Source: Luteimonas saliphila | GTDB lineage: Bacteria; Pseudomonadota; Gammaproteobacteria; Xanthomonadales; Xanthomonadaceae | DNA length: 64,000 nucleotides | Assembly (NCBI RefSeq): GCF_016774335.1 | Contig: NZ_JAETWA010000036.1 | Coordinates: 112,762-176,761, forward strand | Direction of reading: 5' to 3' | Shown here: piece after piece, positions 44,813 through 54,090 of the stretch | How positions within the stretch are numbered: the first letter of the stretch is position 1 | Layout of the letters: every line of letters begins with the position of its first letter | Translations under genes and position numbers: made by a program | The notes under the pieces: generated by a model | Database searches by the model: none | Seen by the model: the letters and a program-made list of their open reading frames with translations, nothing else | Told to the model about the DNA's origin: nothing

Positions 44813-45217
44813 ATGCGCAGGACTGGAGGCTGCCGATGCGGCGCGATCCGCTACACGCTGTCGGCGGCGCCGGTGGCGACGCGCCTGTGCTGGTGCCGCG
44901 ACTGCCAGTACTGGGCCAGCGGCAATGCCGCGGTCAACATCATCGTGCTGCGCGCGGCGGTGACGGTCGAGGGCACGCCGCGCGCATGGGAGAGCCGGGC
45001 CGACAGCGGCCACCACATGCGCCGCGCGTTCTGCGGCGACTGCGGGACCCAGGTGTTCAGCGAAGCGCTGGAGAACAGGGAGTTCATGGTGATCCGCGTG
45101 GGCACGCTGGACGATGCTTCCGGCATCGCGCCGGACATCGTGATCTGGACCGACTCCGCGCCGGCATGGGCGCACATCGACCCCAGCATGATCGCCTGCC
45201 CGCGCCAGCCCGGCTAG
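44813..45217 (+). CDS. GFA-family zinc-binding protein 2
   Basis: A 134-residue GFA-family protein with a complete cysteine set: C7-x-C9, C26-x-C28-x2-C31 and C74-x2-C77 (CRCG, CWCRDC, CGDCG). Histidines at HHMRRAFCGDC are typical. GGAGGCG upstream supports the start. It is more diverged from the family member at 5845-6195 than a recent copy would be. The substrate is unknown. Confidence 0.9.
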   Translation: MRRTGGCRCGAIRYTLSAAPVATRLCWCRDCQYWASGNAAVNIIVLRAAVTVEGTPRAWESRADSGHHMRRAFCGDCGTQVFSEALENREFMVIRVGTLDDASGIAPDIVIWTDSAPAWAHIDPSMIACPRQPG

Positions 45218-45273
45218 GCCGGGCGCGGCGACCGGTTCCATGTGCAGCGGATGACGAGGCAGACGAGCAGACG

Positions 45274-45780
45274 ATGAAGTACGCAAGCCATGCGAACCCG
45301 AAGCCAAGGGCCCGGGACGGGATGTCGAAATGGTTCGTCTACCCGTTCTTCGGCTTCCACATGCTGATGTTCGGATTCTCCGGCTTCCTCATGGCCTATG
45401 CGAGCGACGGCCCCGATCTGGTGTTCCTGTACATGCACGGCGGCATCGCCATCGTGGTGTACATGGTGTTCTACCGGGTCATCTTCGGCCACGACCGGGT
45501 GAAATGGATGCTGATCAACGCCGCACTCGGCATCCTCGGCATCTACGCCCAGGTCGGCTGGATCCTGGAACGCTTCGGAAAGCGCATCGACGACTACCCC
45601 TGGCAGGTGCACGTCATCCCGTTCCTCTACTACGTGCTGTACACCTTCCTGCTGCGCCAGTTCCTGATCGACGTGACCGGCAGCCGCAACGACCCGCGGC
45701 GACGCGCGGTGGTCGACACGCTCTACGTGATCCTGTCGGTCGTGGCCTACGGCTTGCTGCTGTTGCGCACGCGGGGCTGA
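45274..45780 (+). CDS. Small multi-pass membrane protein
   Basis: A 168-residue protein with about five predicted membrane helices (about 22-41, 48-66, 75-93, 112-131, 145-163), separated by short charged loops. The sequence MSKWFVYPFFGFHMLMFGFSGFLMAY is a possible later start (45322). I do not recognise a family; conserved aromatic and histidine-containing helices (GFHMLMFG, LYMHGGIA) are the only marks. It follows the GFA gene by 56 bases and may be transcribed with it. Confidence 0.65.
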   Translation: MKYASHANPKPRARDGMSKWFVYPFFGFHMLMFGFSGFLMAYASDGPDLVFLYMHGGIAIVVYMVFYRVIFGHDRVKWMLINAALGILGIYAQVGWILERFGKRIDDYPWQVHVIPFLYYVLYTFLLRQFLIDVTGSRNDPRRRAVVDTLYVILSVVAYGLLLLRTRG

Positions 45781-45843
45781 GCACGCGCCCGCCCCGGCGA
45801 TGCCCGGCCGCTCGCGCCCCCTCGTCGCTGCGGGGATGCGCCT

Positions 45844-45870
45844 GGGCGGGAGTATCCCCGCGTCCCGCCC
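45844..45870 (+). terminator. Terminator-like hairpin
   Basis: GGGCGGGA (45844-45851) pairs perfectly with TCCCGCCC (45863-45870) about 65 bases beyond the membrane-protein stop and before the next gene. The loop is 11 bases and no T run follows, so its role is uncertain. Confidence 0.35.
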
Positions 45871-45940
45871 GCGCACCGCGCCGCTTGCCCACGACGCGGC
45901 GTTGCGGAACACTTGACCCGTTGCGCCAGTGGAGTCCGCC

Positions 45941-46261
45941 ATGTCGTCAGCGACCGAAGAGTTCCGCCGCGTCTTCCTGCCCTACTGCATCGAACGCGTC
46001 GAAGGCCATGGGCACGTGGTGCTCAACCGGCTTTACAAGCCCCTGGGCATGCGCACGACCGAGCATGTCGACTACGCGCCCCACGCCGTCAGGATCATCG
46101 GGCTGACCCCGGCCAAGGCCGAACAGCTGAGCCATGCGCACAGCGCCAGTACCGACCGCATCCATCTTTACGCGGACGCCAGCGCGCCGACCAAGGGCGC
46201 GGACGACTGGGACGCCTACCAGCGCAAGCTCGCGATCCTCGCCGCGCTCGAGATCGGCTAG
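45941..46261 (+). CDS. Conserved hypothetical protein
   Basis: A 106-residue cytoplasmic protein: a segment RRVFLPYCIERVEGHGHVVLNRLYKPLGMRT, a central GLTPAKAEQLSHAHSASTDRIHLYADASAPT and a final helix DAYQRKLAILAALEIG. No family was recognised and there are no metal motifs beyond scattered histidines. GGAG six bases before ATG 45941 decides the start over ATG 45929. It converges on the MATE gene. Confidence 0.65.
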   Translation: MSSATEEFRRVFLPYCIERVEGHGHVVLNRLYKPLGMRTTEHVDYAPHAVRIIGLTPAKAEQLSHAHSASTDRIHLYADASAPTKGADDWDAYQRKLAILAALEIG

Positions 46262-46313
46262 GCGCCTGCCCGGACAGCCCTTGCGGCGATTCCAGCCGGG
46301 CGCGTGTGCCCGC

Positions 46314-47750
46314 TCACACCGCGGCCGTCTTCCACCTGCCGCGGGTGAACAGCCACAGCGTGAACAGGCCAACCGAGGTCTCGGACACGAACACGCCCCA
46401 GAACACGCCCGTGTGCTGCCAGTCCAGCGACACGGCCAGCCACCAGCACAGCGGGATCTGGATCAGCCAGAAGAACACGATGTTGATTCGGGTCGGCGTG
46501 ACCGTGTCGCCGGCGCCGTTGAACGCCTGGACCGCCACCATCCACCAGCCGTAGACGAAGCACGAGTACGACAGGATCCGCAGCCACTCCCCGCCGACCG
46601 CCACGACGCCCGCATCCGGGCTGAACACACCCACCAGCGCATCGTGGAACAGGAAGAACGCCAACGACACCACGACGGTGTAGGCCATGTTGTACCAGCC
46701 GGTGCGCCACACCGCGGCCTCGGCACGGTCCGGCTGGCCGGCGCCCAGATTCTGCCCGACCAGGGTGGCTGCGGCGTTGGACATGCCCCACGCCGGCATC
46801 AGCGCGAACATCAGGATGCGCAGTGCGATCGTGGCGCCGGCCACCGCCTCGCTGCCGAGGCTGGCGAGGATGCGCATGAGGAAGATCCACGAGGTCATGG
46901 CCACGATCATCTGGCCGATGCCGCCGAGCGAGGTGCGCACGATGTTCCACAACACGGTGCCGCGCAGCACCAGTTGCGCCGTGGTCACCCGGATGTGCTC
47001 GCCGCCGCGGAACAGGATCCACAGCTGCATCAGCACGCCGGCGCCACGGCCGATGTTGGTCGCGATCGCGGCGCCCTCCAGTCCCAGCGCCGGCACCGGG
47101 CCGAGGCCGAAGATCAGGATCGGATCGAGCACGATGTTCAGGCCGTTGGCGACCCACAGCACGCGCATCGCGATTGCCGCGTCGCCGGCGCCGCGGAAGA
47201 TCGCGTTGATCACGAACAACAGCATGATCACCGCGTTTCCACCCAGCATCCACTGCATGTAGCGGTAGCCGTGCTCGAGCGTCCAGTCGTCCGCGCCCAT
47301 CAGCCGCAGCAGGTCCTGCGCCCAGACGATTCCGGCGACGGCGAACGGCGCCGACACCAGCATCGCGATCCAGATCGCCTGGACCGCGGTCACCGACGCC
47401 TCCTCGCGCCGGCCTTCGCCCACCCGGCGCGCGACCACCGCGGTCACCGCCATCGCCAGCCCCATCGCGATCGAGTACAGCAGGAACAGGTAGGTCTCGG
47501 TGAGTCCCACCGTCGCCACCGCCGACGCGCCGAGCCTGGCCACGAAGAAGATGTCGACCACGGCGAACGTCGACTCCAGCACCAGCTCCAGCACCATCGG
47601 CACCGCCAGCAGGAACACCGCGCGGCGCAGCGGGATGCGGGTGTAGTCCGCGTTGGTGCCGCGGATCGCGTCGCGCAGCGCCGACCAGGTGGAGCCGGCG
47701 GGTACGGCCGCGGTTGCGGTGCCGTCGTTGGCGGGGGTCTCGGGATTCAT
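46314..47750 (-). CDS. MATE-family efflux transporter
   Basis: A 478-residue polytopic protein with twelve predicted helices. MATE landmarks are PLRRAVFLLAVPMVLELVLESTFAVVDIFFVARLGASAVATVGL, a second-half repeat (LVGQNLGAGQPDRAEAAVW) and FVYGWWMVAVQAFNGAGDTVTPTRINI. It is probably a cation-coupled multidrug or metabolite exporter. The start is the methionine before the first hydrophilic stretch (MNPETPAND). No regulator is adjacent. Confidence 0.92.
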   Translation of the reverse strand: MNPETPANDGTATAAVPAGSTWSALRDAIRGTNADYTRIPLRRAVFLLAVPMVLELVLESTFAVVDIFFVARLGASAVATVGLTETYLFLLYSIAMGLAMAVTAVVARRVGEGRREEASVTAVQAIWIAMLVSAPFAVAGIVWAQDLLRLMGADDWTLEHGYRYMQWMLGGNAVIMLLFVINAIFRGAGDAAIAMRVLWVANGLNIVLDPILIFGLGPVPALGLEGAAIATNIGRGAGVLMQLWILFRGGEHIRVTTAQLVLRGTVLWNIVRTSLGGIGQMIVAMTSWIFLMRILASLGSEAVAGATIALRILMFALMPAWGMSNAAATLVGQNLGAGQPDRAEAAVWRTGWYNMAYTVVVSLAFFLFHDALVGVFSPDAGVVAVGGEWLRILSYSCFVYGWWMVAVQAFNGAGDTVTPTRINIVFFWLIQIPLCWWLAVSLDWQHTGVFWGVFVSETSVGLFTLWLFTRGRWKTAAV

Positions 47751-47983
47751 TCGGTTTCCTTGCCGGATGCGGGCGGGATGGTAGCAGCGGCGTACGTCAC
47801 GGCCACTACCCCGAGTGCGACGAAGAACCGGAGTGCGTTTCGACAACGCCAGGGCGCGTCCTGCCGCCTGCGGGAGCCCGGGCGCTGGCGATGGGCCGTT
47901 TCGTCGCGCGGAGCCTTCCCGGCAGGGCATACGCAGGTGCATTTGCGCTACGCTGGCTGCCCCGAGGTTTCCGCTCGTTCCCG

Positions 47984-48796
47984 ATGACCACCACCAGGAA
48001 AGGCTTGGCGTGGACGCTCAGGCTGGTACTGGCCACGCTGCTGCTCTGGCAGGGCGCGAACGCCCGCGCCGCTGTGGAGTCCATGCGCTTCGAGATCGAC
48101 GGACAGACGCGCCGAGTCCTACTGCACGTGCCCGATGGCGGCGGCGAACGGCCCAGGCCGCTGGTGCTGGTGTTCCACGGCCTGGGCGACACCAACACCG
48201 TGTTCGCCGACGCGGTGCAACTTCACCGGGCGTGGCCGGATGCCATCGTGGCCTATCCCAACGGTGAGATCCGGCCGGATCGCTCTTCGCAACGTGGCTG
48301 GCAGACGCAAATCGGGCAGTACCAGGATCGGGATCTGCAACTTGTCGACATGCTGATCGAGGAAGCATCGAGCCGTTACGGCACTCGTCCGGAGCAGACG
48401 TACGCGGTGGGATTCTCGAATGGGGGACATCTCGTCTTCCTGCTGATGGCTCATCGCCCCGATGCATTCGCCTCCTTCGCGGTGGTCGGCTCCATCCGTC
48501 CCGACCTCGCGGGCGCTACGAAGCCGAAGCCTTTCATGCACCTGTTCGGCAAAGGCGAGAACCGAGCCTACAAGGATCAGTGGGCACAGACCATCGAAGC
48601 GATGACGCGCCTCAACCGCACGCGCGGCCCGCTCACGGATTTCGCCGGCTGCTGCAAGCTGCATGCGCCTGCGCCGGGCGGTGCGCCCTTCGTTTTCGGG
48701 GCATACAACGCGGGGCATGTCTGGCCTTACCGGGGCGCCGAATGGTTGAAGACGTTCTTCACCCAACAATGGGCCCTGCCCGCCGACAACCCGTAG
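47984..48796 (+). CDS. Secreted alpha/beta-hydrolase (PHB depolymerase/LpqC-like esterase)
   Basis: A 270-residue protein with a signal peptide (about 1-28, TLRLVLATLLLWQGANARA). The alpha/beta-hydrolase parts are the oxyanion region VFHGLGDTN (64-71), the nucleophile elbow GFSNG with Ser145, and a C-terminal His245 in NAGHVWP. The overall pattern resembles LpqC-type poly(3-hydroxybutyrate) depolymerase/feruloyl-esterase-like enzymes. The true substrate cannot be read from the sequence. A gap of about 290 bases with nothing recognisable follows. Confidence 0.87.
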   Translation: MTTTRKGLAWTLRLVLATLLLWQGANARAAVESMRFEIDGQTRRVLLHVPDGGGERPRPLVLVFHGLGDTNTVFADAVQLHRAWPDAIVAYPNGEIRPDRSSQRGWQTQIGQYQDRDLQLVDMLIEEASSRYGTRPEQTYAVGFSNGGHLVFLLMAHRPDAFASFAVVGSIRPDLAGATKPKPFMHLFGKGENRAYKDQWAQTIEAMTRLNRTRGPLTDFAGCCKLHAPAPGGAPFVFGAYNAGHVWPYRGAEWLKTFFTQQWALPADNP

Positions 48797-49087
48797 CCGA
48801 CACGCAATGGGGGCGTAGGCGCGATGCGACCGCCGCTTCGACTGCATTCGCTCCCGGCGCCGTCAGCACCGGCGATGGCGTTGCAGGCTTCATGGCAAGC
48901 CGCTGACTTCCCGCCTTCCTGGGATGGTGGAACGGAGTCGGGTATACAGACGTGGCATGTCGCGAGTACTGCCTCCGTCCGGCCACCGCGTCGGGACCCT
49001 GGAAAGTCCGGGTCGATCCGCTGCCCGTTCGTTCGTCGTCCAGCCGAGAGTACGCGAACACACCCCACGCAATCGGAAACTCGAACC

Positions 49088-49507
49088 ATGAAGATCAGCA
49101 TCGAAACCCTCGCCCGCACCGACCTCGCCACCGCCTGGAAGGTGTACTACACGCCGGAGCACATCACCCGCTGGAACGCGGCCTCCGACGACTGGCACTC
49201 CCCCCGCAGCCGCGTCGACCTGCGCGAGGGCGGCAGCTTCAGTACGCGGATGGAGGCGAAGGACGGCGGCATGGGCTTCGACTTCGAAGGTGCCTACACG
49301 CGGGTCGTGCCCCATGCGCTGATCGAGTACCGCATGGGCGACGGCCGCGAGGTCTCGGTGCGGTTCGAGCACACCGATGGCGGCGTGCGCGTGCGCACCG
49401 TGTTCGATGCCGAAGCCGAGAACCCCGCGGAGATGCAACGCGAGGGCTGGCAGGCGATCCTCGACAGCTTCGCGCGCCATGCGGAAGCCGAATCCGGCAA
49501 CCCTTGA
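49088..49507 (+). CDS. SRPBCC-family (AHSA1-like) protein
   Basis: A 139-residue START-like protein: MKISIETLARTDLATAWKVYYTPEHITRWNAASDDWHSPRSRVDLREGGSF and GMGFDFEGAYTRVVPHALIEYRMGDGREVSVRF, with the terminal helix EGWQAILDSFARHAE. Such proteins bind small hydrophobic ligands; their roles are mostly unassigned. It sits alone between a secreted hydrolase and a DUF1801/YdeI gene. Confidence 0.9.
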   Translation: MKISIETLARTDLATAWKVYYTPEHITRWNAASDDWHSPRSRVDLREGGSFSTRMEAKDGGMGFDFEGAYTRVVPHALIEYRMGDGREVSVRFEHTDGGVRVRTVFDAEAENPAEMQREGWQAILDSFARHAEAESGNP

Positions 49508-49680
49508 GCGAGCGCCCTTCGAAACCGCACCGGCCAGATTGGACCTTGGCCATCGGTCCGGAACGACGCCCGTCGCGCAGGCCGGGCTCCGGCCCGCCAC
49601 CCCGATCCACGACCCGGCGCCGCCGCCCGCTGCGCCCCGTTTTTCTGGAATCAGCGACACCGACACCTTGGAGGATGCCC

Positions 49681-50283
49681 ATGCCCGCCCACGACGCCCG
49701 GATCGACGCCTACATCGCCAAGGCCGCACCGTTCGCGCGGCCGATCCTCGAGCACCTGCGCGCCGTCGTGCACGAGGCCTGCCCCACCGCCGAGGAAACG
49801 CTGAAATGGAGCGCACCGCACTTCACCCATGGCGGCAGGATCCTCGCCGGCATGGCGGCGTTCAAACAGCACGCCGCGTTCGCCGTGCCGATGCTCGACG
49901 CCAGCGAGGGCGATGCGGCCAGGCGCAACGAAGCCATGGGCCAGTACGGCCGGATCACATCGCTCGCCGACCTGCCTGCGAAACGCACGCTGGTCGCGCA
50001 ACTCGGGAAAGCGGTCAAGGCCATCGACGCTGGGGCCACGCTTGCCCGAGCCAGGGAAACTCCGAAGCCTGCGCTCGCGATGCCGGACGATTTCGCCCGG
50101 GCGCTGGCGAAGACGGCAGGTGCCAGGAAGCAGTTCGCCGCATTCGCGCCCGGCAAGCAGCGCGACTACGTGGAATGGGTGGTGGAAGCGAAGCAGGCAG
50201 CCACACGCGAGCGCCGCATCGCGCAGGCAGCGGAGTGGATCGCCGAAGGCAAGGCGCGCAACTGGAAATACCAGAAGCGCTGA
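49681..50283 (+). CDS. DUF1801/YdeI-family protein
   Basis: A 200-residue protein. An N-terminal DUF1801-type domain (IDAYIAKAAPFARPILEHLRAVVHEACPTAEETLKWSAPHFTHGG) is joined to the Lys-rich YdeI/OmpD-associated tail FARALAKTAGARKQFAAFAPGKQRDYVEWVVEAKQAATRERRIAQAAEWIAEGKARNWKY. GGAGG six bases before ATG 49681 favours it over ATG 49675. The function is unknown. Confidence 0.88.
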   Translation: MPAHDARIDAYIAKAAPFARPILEHLRAVVHEACPTAEETLKWSAPHFTHGGRILAGMAAFKQHAAFAVPMLDASEGDAARRNEAMGQYGRITSLADLPAKRTLVAQLGKAVKAIDAGATLARARETPKPALAMPDDFARALAKTAGARKQFAAFAPGKQRDYVEWVVEAKQAATRERRIAQAAEWIAEGKARNWKYQKR

Positions 50284-50494
50284 TACGCCAGCCCTGGCGC
50301 GCAGGTGACGCGGCCGCGATCCGGTCGCGTCCGATCGCCGCCCGGGCGCGCGGCATCCTGCCTGACCCAGGTCAAGGCGGCCGGAACCGGTCCGCGCGAG
50401 CATGACACGGCCGCGGCTGCCGCCATGGCGGGCCCGGTCGTGCGGGCGTGCACGGCTGCGCGCTACTACACACCAATCCCCACCGGAGCTTTCC

Positions 50495-51046
50495 ATGACC
50501 GTCAAACAGATTCCGCTGGCACTGGTGCTCGCGGCAGCGTTTGCTGGACTGCCGACCGGGTGTGCCCGGGGTCCCGCTCCCGCCGAAGCCGCGGGCGCAG
50601 ACGCCGCCGCGCAGGTCGCAACGGACGACCATGCCGGGGCCGCGGAGCATGCCGATGCCACCGCGATCGCGGGCGGGGATGTGCCGGTCGCCGACCACCA
50701 TGGGCCCTGGACGCCGGATGCGCCCCTCATCGAGGGCATGTCGCGCGTACGCACCGCACTCGCCGGGCTGGAGCATGCCGGCCCGGCGCCGCCCGAGAAG
50801 GCCGTCGTGACGGCCCGCGCCGCCGATGTCGACGCCGCGATCAGCTACATGTTCGAGAACTGCGTCCTGGCGCCCGAGCCGGACGCCGCCCTGCACGCGA
50901 TCCTTGCCCGCCTGATGGCGGGCACCGGTGCCCTGCGCAAAGATCCTGCCGACCTCGCGCCCGTGTTCGACATGGAAGCGGCAGTCGAGAATTACGAACA
51001 GTTGTTCGCCGAACCGAACGCCGGCGACGACAACGGCGGGTCATAG
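50495..51046 (+). CDS. Hypothetical lipoprotein (DnrO-like)
   Basis: A 183-residue exported protein. A signal ends at a lipobox (FAGLPTGC), followed by an Ala/Asp/His-rich linker with DDHAGAAEHADAT. The core VARADVDAAISYMFENCVLAPEPDAALHAILARLMAGTGALR resembles small lipoproteins of Xanthomonadaceae sometimes labelled DnrO. Conserved His and one Cys could bind metal. The label is from memory and its function is unknown. Confidence 0.6.
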   Translation: MTVKQIPLALVLAAAFAGLPTGCARGPAPAEAAGADAAAQVATDDHAGAAEHADATAIAGGDVPVADHHGPWTPDAPLIEGMSRVRTALAGLEHAGPAPPEKAVVTARAADVDAAISYMFENCVLAPEPDAALHAILARLMAGTGALRKDPADLAPVFDMEAAVENYEQLFAEPNAGDDNGGS

Positions 51047-51118
51047 TCATGGGACGACGACACGGACGAGCAGGTGCCTGCCGGCACGTCCAGCGTCAGC
51101 CCGCTCGATCAAGCTCCC

Positions 51119-51385
51119 TCAACGTACGCTGACGACGCCTTCGGCGCCTTCGGCAGGCCGCCGGGAAAGCGCGGCGTTGATGCACGCGAATACGCTCACG
51201 ACGAACCATCCGAACGGAAACAGCGTCAGCGTCAGGATCCAGATCACCGCCCCTGCGATGCACGCGGCCACGAACCACAGGATCGCCGACATCACCCGCC
51301 CCTGTACCAGCTGACCGAGGCCGGGAACGAAGAAACTGCAGATGGCGGCGATGACGTTGCCGGCCGAACCCTGTTCGTTGCCCAT
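51119..51385 (-). CDS. Small two-helix membrane protein
   Basis: An 88-residue protein with two hydrophobic segments (about 13-31 and 35-60): NVIAAICSFFVPGLGQLVQGRVMSAILWF and FPFGWFVVSVFACINAAL. The FVPGLGQLVQG motif recalls TM2-like and other small conserved membrane proteins. ATG 51385 is used; upstream ATGs at 51400, 51412 and 51442 would add 5-19 polar residues and cannot be excluded. The function is unknown. Confidence 0.6.
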   Translation of the reverse strand: MGNEQGSAGNVIAAICSFFVPGLGQLVQGRVMSAILWFVAACIAGAVIWILTLTLFPFGWFVVSVFACINAALSRRPAEGAEGVVSVR

Positions 51386-51570
51386 TGGGGACGACTCCAT
51401 ATGTGTCGGCATGTCGCCGAGGATGATGCCGCCAGTGTTCATGTTGGTGTGAAAGCCTGCTCCGGCTCGCCCATCCGGAGAGAGGGTTTATCGGATGTGC
51501 GTAGCGTGCGGAGACTCGGCATGTCCGTGGGCCTACAACGCAAAGAAACTAGGCCGACCTCCGTTCCCGA

Positions 51571-52745
51571 TCAGGGAGCTGTCTTGCGGTTGGCCTTCCA
51601 TTGTTCATGCAGCCGATCAGCTTCCGCGACCTGATCGGAGCTCATCGACGAGCTCATCGCACTCTCCAGCGCATGGTCCACGGGATCGCCCTCGGCCACG
51701 GCTTGCAGGTACAGGACCCGGGCCCGCACCAGATCGAGCTCCACTCCTTCCCCTTGCATGTGCATGATGGCCATTCCACGCAAGGCGTGCGGGTTTCCGG
51801 CATCCGCAGCTCGCTGGTAGAGCGAATAAGCCTTCGCCTCATCCTGTGGAACGCCATCGCCGGTCGCATACATGACCGCAAGGGACGTCATGCCATTGGC
51901 ATCGCCACCTTCCGCTGCTTTCCTGAAGTGATCCACGGCGATGGTCGAATCGCGCGACCTGCCTTGACCCGTCACGTGCGCCATCCCCAGGTGCCAGTGA
52001 GCACCCGGATGCCCGTGGCTGGCGGCCCGCTCGAACCACCGCATCGCTTCGACAGGATCGGGCTCGCCCGCCACGCATGCTGCAGCGCTTGGGCGAAATC
52101 GAACTCTGCAGCGACGATTTCCCGTTCCGCCGCCACCCGCAGCATTTCTACGCCACCCGCTGGATCCGCCTGCCGGCCGCACTCGCCCCTGATCATGATC
52201 AGTCCGAGCGTGTGCGCGGCGATGGCGCCGACCTGTTCGTCGCCGGCGAGTTCGATGGCCAGCGGACACGCCGCTTCGCGATCGGTCGCGAACAACGGGC
52301 TGCCGTGATACAGCGCATGCATGTAGTTCAGTTTCGAGCCCGTATCGCCGGCGTCCACACCCTGTTTCAGATAGCCGGCTGCCAGCGCGCGGCTTTCCGG
52401 GTCCTCCACGTCGTTGGCGTGGATCATGTACAGCAGGTTGTACCCGTCGACGCGACCCAGAGCGACCGCACGCCTGGCATGCTCCGCTGCCCGCCCGGCC
52501 AGTACCGGATCGACCTCGTCCGGCTGCCTGCCCTGGGTCGCCGCCATCCAGGTGGCGTAGGCCACCGCGTAGGCCACCTCCCCGTCCTGCAGGTCGGCGT
52601 AGGGACGCAGGACGTCCAGCGCCTCGTCCACGTTCCCGGCTTCGAGGTACTGCTCCGACAGCGTCACTGCCAGCCCGGCTTCGGGCGGGGCTGCAGCGGC
52701 CAGCCCGGCCAGCACCAACAGAACGCCAAGCACTGTCGCGCGCAT
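51571..52745 (-). pseudogene. Sel1-repeat protein gene with a single frameshift
   Basis: Two minus-strand frames join into one protein. The 5' frame (52745 to about 52075) carries a signal peptide and the helical repeats ending AAEFDFAQALQHA. The 3' frame resumes CVAGEPDPVEAMRWFERAASHGHPGAHWHLGMAHVTGQG, with regular Sel1 repeats to 51571. They shift relative to each other at about 52065-52085 within GCATGCGTGGCGGGCG, consistent with one missing base. GGGGAGGGG precedes the ATG. The cause may be a real mutation or a sequencing or assembly error. The 5' frame alone gives a 257-residue product. Confidence 0.75.
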
Positions 52746-52895
52746 CGCACCCCTCCCCTGGATCCCGGCTATTGCAACACCGTTGGATGTGGTGGGCAAT
52801 GCGAACCGGAGGCGTCGCGACCCCAGGTCACCACCCCGCGCCGCTCCTGGCGGCATTCCCCGATCGATCCGTTCGTCGCGTCACCGGGCGCATCC

Positions 52896-52915
52896 GGAAA
52901 AGTCGACTCTGACCC
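52896..52915. repeat. Short intergenic motif, possible repeat remnant
   Basis: On the minus strand, GGGGTCAGAGTCGACTTTTC lies in the gap upstream of the Sel1 gene and contains the palindrome AGTCGACT. I remember similar motifs flanking REP-associated transposase units in this family; no such gene is seen here. Confidence 0.3.
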
Positions 52916-52938
52916 CGGTTCTGCTGCCCCTGTTCTCC

Positions 52939-53925
52939 TCACGCCAGTGGCAGCGCTTCCCCCGCGCGGGTCATCGCATCGTGCAGTTCCTGCACCCGCC
53001 GCGCCTTGGGATCGAGACGGGAATCGTCGCCCAGCGTGCCGATGTAGCGACACGCCGCGAAGCCCGCTGCCTTGCGCTCGTAATCGGCGATCCACGCCAG
53101 GCGTTCGGGCAGGTGGGCCTGCTCCGGGGACCAGGCCGCGACCGGCGGTCGGATGCGCCGCCCCATGCCGATCCGCCACGGCTTGGCCGTCAGCCGCGCG
53201 CGGAAGCAGTGCTGCACCTGGCACATCGTGGAATACAGCGGATCGGCGCCGAGGGCAGCGAACAATCGCCCGACGGCTTCGTCGCGCGGCTCGAAGGCTT
53301 GGTGCATCGCCAGCACGCGCAGGCCCGCCGGCGTGCGATAAAGCCGCAGATGCCACTCGGGATGTTGCGTAGCGAACGCCTCCACCCGTGCCATCGCGCG
53401 ACGCTCCGCCCCGCCATCCCGGTCGAACCGTCGGCGCTTGCGCAGCAACACCAGCCTGTTCGTCGCCACCAGCACCACCACTGCGGCCGCCAATCCCCAC
53501 ATCACCGCGCCGCCAAGCGCCCGGCCTGCGACGAAACCGGCCAGCAAGGCCACGATGCTTGCTGCGAACGGCAGCACCCAGCCCGACGGCCGAAGCTCGA
53601 AATCCATGTCCGCGAACAGCACGTCCGGCGTGTTCAGGCACAACGCGCCGTAGCTGTTGCGGGTGACGATGACATCATCGTGGCGTTCGACGATCTGCTC
53701 GCGGATCGGCACGCCGTGGGTACCGTAGTTGCTGCGCAGCTCGCGCCGCGGCACGTCGTCCCGACCGGCGAGGATCGCGTCCAGCGCTTCCTGCGTCCGC
53801 TGCTCCGCATGCGCCTGCGCCGCCTGCTGGCTGTCGTCCGACCAGCCGAAACGTCGCACTGTGACCTGCCGCCCCTTTCGACGCACCTGCTGCCGGGCTT
53901 CGGCCCAGTATTCCGGAACGATCAT
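52939..53925 (-). CDS. Hypothetical membrane protein
   Basis: A 328-residue protein. A polar N-terminal part (MIVPEYWAEARQQVRRKGRQVTVRRFGWSDDS) is followed by two adjacent membrane helices (about 113-135 and 138-160, VLPFAASIVALLAGFVAG and AVMWGLAAAVVVLVATNRLVLL). A large basic cytoplasmic-looking C-terminal region then carries HLRLYRTPAGLRVLAMHQAFEPRDEAV and CQVQHCFRARLTAKPWRIGMGRR. No family was recognised. It is a single gene, with a likely intrinsic terminator of the AAA ATPase gene upstream. Confidence 0.65.
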   Translation of the reverse strand: MIVPEYWAEARQQVRRKGRQVTVRRFGWSDDSQQAAQAHAEQRTQEALDAILAGRDDVPRRELRSNYGTHGVPIREQIVERHDDVIVTRNSYGALCLNTPDVLFADMDFELRPSGWVLPFAASIVALLAGFVAGRALGGAVMWGLAAAVVVLVATNRLVLLRKRRRFDRDGGAERRAMARVEAFATQHPEWHLRLYRTPAGLRVLAMHQAFEPRDEAVGRLFAALGADPLYSTMCQVQHCFRARLTAKPWRIGMGRRIRPPVAAWSPEQAHLPERLAWIADYERKAAGFAACRYIGTLGDDSRLDPKARRVQELHDAMTRAGEALPLA

Positions 53926-54034
53926 GGAGTCCCTGTCGATACGTTGACGCGTCCCGCCTCCTCGCCCGCATACGGAGCAGGTCGACTGCAGGGTCGGGCA
54001 TTCTCGCCGAACGAGGACACTGCGGCCAGAACCC

Positions 54035-54055
54035 GGGAGCGGTGAGTCCGCTCCC
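54035..54055 (-). terminator. Terminator hairpin after the AAA ATPase gene
   Basis: A perfect 8-bp stem GGGAGCGG/CCGCTCCC with a 5-base loop lies 35 bases beyond the ATPase stop on the minus strand. It is not followed by a T run, but its stem is the strongest intergenic hairpin of its kind here. Confidence 0.55.
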
Positions 54056-54090
54056 TACTGCTTCTTGATTCCTTCCGTCCCGTTCATTCC

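Noticed and set aside
48727..49131. Possible gene on the minus strand in the gap after the esterase
   Set aside because: No ribosome-binding site, no domain, atypical composition, and it overlaps the starts and ends of real genes.
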